Source: JAGIBJ01 sp032119595
GTDB taxonomy: Bacteria; Actinomycetota; Thermoleophilia; Solirubrobacterales; Solirubrobacteraceae
Assembly (NCBI GenBank): GCA_032119595.1
Contig: JAUMBQ010000006.1
Span: forward strand, 682,001 to 746,000
DNA: 64,000 nt
Direction of reading: 5' to 3'
The stretch's first letter is position 1. Each line of letters opens with the position of its first letter. Shown one piece after another: positions 59,484-64,000 of the stretch. The translations under genes were made by a program, and so were the position numbers. The notes under the pieces were generated by a model, which searched no databases, was not told the origin of the DNA, and saw only the letters and a list, made by a program, of their open reading frames with translations.

Positions 59484-60649
59484 GCGCCGGCCCGCCCGAG
59501 GACGTCGCGCGACACGATCAGCCGCATCACCTCGTTCGTGCCCTCGAGGATCTTGTGCACACGCAGGTCGCGCACGAGCTTTTCCATCCCGTATTCGGCG
59601 AGGTAACCGTAGCCGCCGTGCAGCTGCAAGCCGCGATCGGCGACCTCCAGGCCGACGTCCGTCGCGACGCGCTTGGCCATCGCGCAGAGGCGCGTCTTGT
59701 CGGCGTCGCCGGCATCCAGCGCCGACGCCGCGCGCCACAGGAACGTGCGCACCATCTCAAGCTCGGTCGCCATATCGGCGATGGCGAACTGCACGGTCTG
59801 GAGCGACCCGATCGACGCGCCGAACTGCTCGCGCTCGCCCACGTATTTGATGGTCTTCTCGAGCGCCGCCTGGGCCCCGCCAAGCGAGCAGGCGCCGATG
59901 TTCAGCCGACCGCCATCGAGCCCGCTCATCGCGATCCTGAAGCCCATGCCCTCGTCGCCGAGGCGGTGCGAGGCCGGCACGCGGCAGTCGTCGAAGAGCA
60001 CCTGGGCGGTCGGCTGCGCCTTCCAACCCATCTTCACCTCCTGCTTGCCGAAGCTCAGCCCCGGCGTGCCGTCTTCGACGACGAACGTCGAGATCCCCTT
60101 CGGCCCCGGACCACCGGTGCGCGCCATCACCACATACACACCAGCGGTCCCAGCGCCCGAGATGAACTGCTTCACGCCGTTGATCACGTAGTCGTCGCCG
60201 TCGCGCACGGCCTTCGTCGCCAGCGAGCCGGCGTCCGACCCGGCCCCCGTCTCGGTGAGGCAGTAGGCGCCGATCGTGTCCATCGTCGTCATCGGCGGGA
60301 TCCAGCGCGCGCGCTGCTCGCCCGACCCGTACGTGTCGATCATCCACGCGGCCATGTTGTGGATCGAGATGAACGCCGAGATCGCCGGGCAGCCCGTCGC
60401 GAGCGCCTCGAAGATCAGCGCGGCGTCGAGCCGACTCATCCCGGAGCCGCCGTGGTCCTCGGCGCAGTAGATCGCACCGAGCCCGAGCCCAGCCGCAGCG
60501 CGGAGCACGTCGACGGGCAAGTGATGGGTCTGGTCCCACTCGATCGCATGCGGCGCGATGCGCTCGTCGGCGAACGCGCGCACCATCGCCTGCACGTCCC
60601 GCTGGTCGGAGGACAGGTGGTACGGCGCGGTGCCGGTGACTGCGGTCAT
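59480..60649 (-). CDS. Acyl-CoA dehydrogenase, isobutyryl-CoA dehydrogenase-like
   Basis: 389 residues. FAD-binding and substrate motifs are AYCLTETGAGSDAGS, FISGAGTAGVYVVMARTGG and QLHGGYGYLAEYGMEKLVRD. The catalytic base is the Glu in ILEGTNEVMRLIVSRD (about 367), the position used in short-chain acyl-CoA dehydrogenases. It converts isobutyryl-CoA to methacrylyl-CoA in valine breakdown. A methacrylyl-CoA hydratase gene is not seen here and may be elsewhere. The 85-nt gap to mmsA suggests one operon. Confidence 0.88.
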   Translation of the reverse strand: MTAVTGTAPYHLSSDQRDVQAMVRAFADERIAPHAIEWDQTHHLPVDVLRAAAGLGLGAIYCAEDHGGSGMSRLDAALIFEALATGCPAISAFISIHNMAAWMIDTYGSGEQRARWIPPMTTMDTIGAYCLTETGAGSDAGSLATKAVRDGDDYVINGVKQFISGAGTAGVYVVMARTGGPGPKGISTFVVEDGTPGLSFGKQEVKMGWKAQPTAQVLFDDCRVPASHRLGDEGMGFRIAMSGLDGGRLNIGACSLGGAQAALEKTIKYVGEREQFGASIGSLQTVQFAIADMATELEMVRTFLWRAASALDAGDADKTRLCAMAKRVATDVGLEVADRGLQLHGGYGYLAEYGMEKLVRDLRVHKILEGTNEVMRLIVSRDVLGRAGA

Positions 60650-60734
60650 CGTTGGCGTCGTCTCGGTCGGGGAGTGGGGCGTGCAGGCATCGTCTGGGTC
60701 GGCTCGGGACGCAATGGGTGCGCTGAGGGTTGTT

Positions 60735-62249
60735 CTAACCCATTTGCGGCATCACGAACGACGCACCGCCGCCCTCGCCCGGGCCCTTGGGCCAGCGCTG
60801 CGTGACGGTCTTGGTCTTCGTGTAGAAGCGAATCGAGTCGGGGCCGTGCTGGTTGAGGTCGCCGAAGCCGCTCTTCTTCCAGCCGCCAAACGTGTGGTAG
60901 GCGATCGGCACCGGGATCGGCACATTGATGCCGATCATGCCGGTGTCGATGCGGCGGGCAAACTCGCGGGCGGTATGGCCGTCGCGGGTGAAGATTGCGG
61001 CGCCGTTGCCGTAGTCGTGCTCGCTCGGGAGCGACAGCGCATGCTCGAAGTCGCGCGCGCGGACGACCATCAGCGCCGGCCCGAAGATCTCCTCGCGGTA
61101 GATCCGATGCTCCGGCTGCACGTGATCAAACAGCGACCCGGCCACGTAGAACCCATTCGGATCGCCCTCGATCTTGCCCTGCCGACCGTCGACGACGAGC
61201 TCCGCACCCTCGTCCACGCCGACCTGGATGTAGTCGAGCACGCGATCCTTTGCGGCCTGGGTCACGAGCGGGCCGTAGTCGATGGCAGGGTCGCTCGGGG
61301 AGCCGACGCGCAGCGCCTCGACGCGCGGCTTCAGCGCAGCGACGAGCTTGTCGGCGGTCCCTTGACCCACGGGCACGGCGACCGAGATCGCCATGCAGCG
61401 CTCACCCGCCGAGCCGTACCCGGCACCGATGAGCTGGTCGACAACGTCGTCCATGTCGGCATCCGGCATCACGATCGCGTGGTTCTTGGCCCCGCCGAAG
61501 CACTGCGCCCGCTTGCCCGTCTCGGCGGCGCGAGAGTAGATGTACTGCGCGATCGGGGTCGACCCGACGAACCCGACGGCGCGGATCGTGTCGCTGTCGA
61601 GGATGGCGTCGACCGCCTCCTTGTCGCCGTTGACGACGTTCAGGATCCCGGGCGGGAGGCCGGCTTCGAGCGCGAGTTCGGCGAGGCGCAGCGGCACCGA
61701 CGGGTCGCGCTCGGACGGCTTGAGCACGAACGCGTTGCCAGCGGCGATCGCCGGCGACAGCTTCCACAGCGGGATCATCGCGGGGAAGTTGAACGGCGTG
61801 ATCCCGGCGACGACGCCGAGCGGCTGGCGCATGGAATAGACGTCGATGCCGGTGCCGGCGGCGTCGGAGTATTCGCCCTTGAGCAGGTGCGGGATGCCGG
61901 TCGCGAACTCGAGCACCTCGACGCCGCGCTGGATGTCGCCCTTGGCGTCGGCGACGGTCTTGCCGTGTTCGCTGGAGAGCAGCTCGGCGAGCTCCTGCGC
62001 GTGCTCGTTGATGAGCACCACGAACCGGTTCAGGATCCGTGCGCGCCGCTGCGGGTTGGTCGCCGCCCACGCGGGCTGCGCGGCCGCCGCGTTCGCGATC
62101 GCGGCGTCGACCTCGGCCTTGGAGGCCAGCGCCACCTGCGACTGCACGCGGCCCGTGCTCGGGTCGAACACGTCGGCGAAGCGGCCAGAGGTGCCCTCGG
62201 CGCGGGCCCCGCCGACGAAGTGCGGGATGACGGTGGCGGTGGCAGTCAT
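60735..62249 (-). CDS. mmsA: Methylmalonate-semialdehyde dehydrogenase (CoA-acylating)
   Basis: 504 residues from the ATG at 62249. NAD-binding and catalytic motifs are GITPFNFPAMIPLWKLSPAI, FVGSTPIAQYIYSRAAE, CFGGAKNHAIVMPDADMD and the active-site Cys in SAGERCMAISVAVPVG (about 285). The region where other aldehyde dehydrogenases carry Glu268 reads CFGGAKNH, as in MmsA, and the missing Glu goes with CoA-dependent rather than hydrolytic deacylation. It makes propionyl-CoA from methylmalonate semialdehyde. First gene of the valine group, divergent from the TetR gene. Confidence 0.9.
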   Translation of the reverse strand: MTATATVIPHFVGGARAEGTSGRFADVFDPSTGRVQSQVALASKAEVDAAIANAAAAQPAWAATNPQRRARILNRFVVLINEHAQELAELLSSEHGKTVADAKGDIQRGVEVLEFATGIPHLLKGEYSDAAGTGIDVYSMRQPLGVVAGITPFNFPAMIPLWKLSPAIAAGNAFVLKPSERDPSVPLRLAELALEAGLPPGILNVVNGDKEAVDAILDSDTIRAVGFVGSTPIAQYIYSRAAETGKRAQCFGGAKNHAIVMPDADMDDVVDQLIGAGYGSAGERCMAISVAVPVGQGTADKLVAALKPRVEALRVGSPSDPAIDYGPLVTQAAKDRVLDYIQVGVDEGAELVVDGRQGKIEGDPNGFYVAGSLFDHVQPEHRIYREEIFGPALMVVRARDFEHALSLPSEHDYGNGAAIFTRDGHTAREFARRIDTGMIGINVPIPVPIAYHTFGGWKKSGFGDLNQHGPDSIRFYTKTKTVTQRWPKGPGEGGGASFVMPQMG

Positions 62250-62294
62250 GGGCGTGTCCAGGCCTCGGAGCATCGATGGGCATCCGGGGACCGG

Positions 62295-62314
62295 ACACTC
62301 GTTCGGTAAGTGTA
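62295..62314 (-). promoter_or_regulatory. Dyad over the mmsA -10, candidate TetR operator
   Basis: ACACT (62295-62299) and AGTGT (62309-62313) form an inverted repeat with a 9-nt spacer. The minus-strand -10 TACACT (62314-62309) for mmsA overlaps one arm. A TetR family gene begins at 62399 on the other strand, so this is a natural repressor site for both. Confidence 0.45.
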
Positions 62315-62398
62315 AGGACTCAGGGTATTGCGTCGAGGGCTCGTCGTGGGCCAACGCGTTGTCCAGTCGACACTGCGCCGCTGTGACAGGCTGCCCGC

Positions 62399-63139
62399 AT
62401 GTCTACGACCGGTCGCCAGTACGGCGGGCGCTCCCAGGAGGATCGCCGCGATGAACGCCGCCAGCGCCTCCTGGCCGCGGGCTTGGAGCTGATCGGCCAG
62501 GAGGGCGTCGCCGCGCTGAGCGTGCGCGGCGTCTCAACGCGGGCCGGCTTGACGCCGCGCTACTTCTACGAGGAGTTCGGCAGCACCGACGAGCTCGCCC
62601 GCCAGCTCTTCGATCGCGAATTCGATGCCAGCATCGCCCGGGTTGGCGTGGCCGTGGCAGCCGCCGGCCCGGAGATCCTGGAGCGCGTGAGCGCTGCCGT
62701 CGGTGCCGTGCTCGACGTGATCACCGAGGTGCCTGAGCGCGCCGCACTGCTCCTGACCGAGGCTTCCGGCACCGGTGTACTCGCGAAGCGCCGCCGGGAG
62801 CGCATGGACGACGTAGTCGCGGTCGTCGCCGCCTTTGGCTACGGCTCCTACGGCCAGGAGAATCCGCCGCTCACACCCGCCGCCGAGCTGGAGGCGCAGC
62901 GCGCCGTGCGCTCGGCTGCGGCGTTTGTGGCCGGCGGCCTCACCCACACGATCGACGAGTGGCTCAGCGGCCGCGTCGAACGCTCCCGCGATGTCCTCCA
63001 GCAGGACCTCGCCGCCCAGATCGTCGCCGTCGGCGACGCATCGTTCGCGCAGCTGCAGCAGGCGACGAGGCGGGCGAGAAGCGTCGATTCAGGCGCAGCC
63101 GAAGGGCGGACGCCAGCAACGAAACGAGCCGCCAGCTAG
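62399..63139 (+). CDS. TetR family transcriptional regulator
   Basis: 246 residues. The DNA-binding domain (about 15-65) includes RRDERRQRLLAAGLELIGQE, the helix-turn-helix LSVRGVSTRAGLTPRYFYEEF and STDELARQLF. The ligand-binding half (about 75-200) is all-helical and unique. A variant -10 (CAGGCT) ends 6 nt before the ATG. The divergent valine-degradation operon and the dyad at 62295-62313 suggest it represses mmsA and its neighbours until a CoA thioester or keto acid binds. The Arg/Ser-rich tail after residue 225 has no clear role. Confidence 0.87.
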   Translation: MSTTGRQYGGRSQEDRRDERRQRLLAAGLELIGQEGVAALSVRGVSTRAGLTPRYFYEEFGSTDELARQLFDREFDASIARVGVAVAAAGPEILERVSAAVGAVLDVITEVPERAALLLTEASGTGVLAKRRRERMDDVVAVVAAFGYGSYGQENPPLTPAAELEAQRAVRSAAAFVAGGLTHTIDEWLSGRVERSRDVLQQDLAAQIVAVGDASFAQLQQATRRARSVDSGAAEGRTPATKRAAS

Positions 63140-63344
63140 GGAACGCCTGGACTGCCCTCCTCGAGCTGCGGCGATGCGCGCCGAGAGGCAACTCGAAGAG
63201 CACGGCCACCGACGCGAACATCACATCGAACCGCACGTCCAGAATCTGGGCCTCCTGGAGAGCGTCGGTCTCGCAAACGGGATTCGGCGTCATCGGTTGC
63301 CCGCCGATTGCGTCGTCGGCGAGAAGGTCAGCGACCGTAATCAC
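62964..63344 (-). CDS. Hypothetical protein, translationally coupled; 3' half doubtful
   Basis: 126 residues from a GTG at 63344 that overlaps the stop of the small gene upstream (GTGA). The first 55 residues look like a real protein: VITVADLLADDAIGGQPMT, then PVCETDALQEAQILDVRFDV and MFASVAVLFEL. After residue 55 the frame becomes Arg-rich and lies antisense to the TetR gene for 176 nt. In another frame a TAG occurs at 63138, exactly back-to-back with the TetR stop, so a frameshift near 63180-63200 is likely. Function unknown. Confidence 0.35.
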   Translation of the reverse strand: MITVADLLADDAIGGQPMTPNPVCETDALQEAQILDVRFDVMFASVAVLFELPLGAHRRSSRRAVQAFPSWRLVSLLASALRLRLNRRFSPASSPAAAARTMRRRRRRSGRRGPAGGHRGSVRRGR

Positions 63345-63529
63345 GTGAGCGGGATGAGGGCATTGGGATCCGACCTCTTGATGTGCTGACCCGTGACGGG
63401 ATCGATGAGCTTCCCGTCCTTGTCCATAGAGGCAACGTATCCGCCCGGGAACTCGTGGGATGCGATGCGCGTCGGACGACGCCCCAAACTGAACACATAG
63501 TGTGCCTGATTCGCTACGGTGGACTTCAT
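63341..63529 (-). CDS. Small hypothetical protein
   Basis: 62 residues from the ATG at 63529; in-frame codons further upstream (to 63559) lack a signal. The sequence MKSTVANQAHYVFSLGRR, then PGGYVASMDKDGKLIDPVTG and SDPNALIPLT reads like a genuine small globular protein with an acidic turn (DKDGK), not a shadow frame. Its start lies 1 nt from the start of the divergent MpaB gene. It is coupled to the gene at 63344. I do not recognise a family; a role near polymorphic toxin or immunity genes is only a guess from the DPVTG phrase. Confidence 0.45.
   Translation of the reverse strand: MKSTVANQAHYVFSLGRRPTRIASHEFPGGYVASMDKDGKLIDPVTGQHIKRSDPNALIPLT
63515..63520 (+). promoter_or_regulatory. -10 element TACGGT, leaderless spacing
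   Basis: TACGGT ends 7 nt before the ATG at 63528. Confidence 0.5.
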
Positions 63530-64000
63530 GCCCGCCGAGACCGCGCACTGCAAGGCCACGTTCGCCCGTGCCGACGAGGGCTACTTCCCTGAGGGGCGCT
63601 CGGAACTGCGGCGGGTGCATGGAGAGCGAGGCGTGGGGCTGATGTTTGGCCAATTGGCGCTGACGGTCGGAGCGATCAAGCCCCTGAACTTCGTGGGGAC
63701 GGCGGAGAACAGCGGACACAAGGGCGACCCGTTCAAGCGACTCACGCGCACGGCGATCGCGTTCGAGACGATCTTCTTCGGCACCAAGGCCGAGGCCGAC
63801 CGCGTGCTCGCGTACACCCGAAAGATGCACGAGCGGGTGAATGGCACCCTCCCGCAGGATGCTGGGATTCATCCGGCAGGAACGCGCTACGACGCCTTCG
63901 ATCCGGCTCTGATGTTGTGGACCGTCGCCGCGATGATGAACTCGGCGGAGACCATGCACGACCTGCTCGTGCGCCGACTCACGCGCGACGAGCGCGAGGC
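63528..64000 (+). CDS. MpaB-like (DUF2236) oxygenase, 3' truncated by window end
   Basis: The frame begins ATG-CCC-GCC-GAG and stays open to base 64000 (157 codons). Recognisable family phrases are LRRVHGERGVGLMFGQLALTVG, IKPLNFVGTAENSG, FETIFFGTKAEADRVLAYT, MHERVNG and DAFDPALMLWTVAAMM. They match the N-terminal half of DUF2236/MpaB haem-type oxygenases, with the conserved His and Arg still to come past the edge. It starts 7 nt after a TACGGT -10. Substrate unknown. Confidence 0.83.
   Translation, partial: MPAETAHCKATFARADEGYFPEGRSELRRVHGERGVGLMFGQLALTVGAIKPLNFVGTAENSGHKGDPFKRLTRTAIAFETIFFGTKAEADRVLAYTRKMHERVNGTLPQDAGIHPAGTRYDAFDPALMLWTVAAMMNSAETMHDLLVRRLTRDERE

Overview
The window is high-GC DNA throughout (no base-composition count was run). 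Gene content and signals suggest an Actinomycetota chromosome, possibly class Thermoleophilia (Solirubrobacterales-like). That placement is an inference and no rRNA is present to test it. The genes are dense and run in short, overlapping operons with 4-nt stop/start overlaps (ATGA, GTGA, TTGA). Many genes start 6-8 nt after a TANNNT-type -10 hexamer, so leaderless mRNAs appear to be common. I saw no tRNA, rRNA, CRISPR array, transposase or prophage gene.

1-40.7 kb is a large surface-polysaccharide locus. It holds parts of three Wzx-like flippases (1-441, 24127-25476, 30979-32331) and many glycosyltransferases. Nucleotide-sugar enzymes are a UDP-sugar 6-dehydrogenase and two SDR epimerases/dehydratases, plus a DegT aminotransferase paired with a hexapeptide acyltransferase for an N-acylated amino sugar. 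There are also three SAM methyltransferases, a stand-alone O-antigen polymerase/ligase, a secreted glycosidase-like protein and a HAD sugar-phosphatase-like enzyme. The most unusual gene is 35284-38358: a WecA/TagO-type initiating phosphoglycosyltransferase fused in frame to a Wzy/WaaL-type polymerase/ligase with a TPR-like tail. The locus is interrupted at 7.8-13.1 kb by an operon for acetyl-CoA synthetase, a 2-oxoacid/acetoin dehydrogenase E1alpha-E1beta-E2 and an acyl carrier protein.

40.7-47.0 kb holds an EfeO-EfeU/FTR1 iron-uptake pair behind a putative tandem operator, a VapBC toxin-antitoxin pair with a nested-palindrome promoter, a secreted protein of unknown function and an RlaP-like nucleotidyltransferase. 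47.2-51.2 kb carries two paralogous ATPase-permease ABC cassettes in tandem, separated by a 57-bp hairpin-forming direct repeat. Next come a small methyltransferase, a membrane class III adenylate cyclase with HAMP, a DEAD-box RNA helicase with a Gly-rich tail and a membrane HD-GYP protein (51.4-57.3 kb).

57.4-63.1 kb is a distal valine-degradation operon on the minus strand: MmsA, isobutyryl-CoA dehydrogenase, 3-hydroxyisobutyryl-CoA hydrolase and MmsB. A TetR regulator is divergent from it, and a dyad overlaps the mmsA -10. The right end has two small coupled genes of unknown function and the start of an MpaB-like (DUF2236) oxygenase cut by the window edge.
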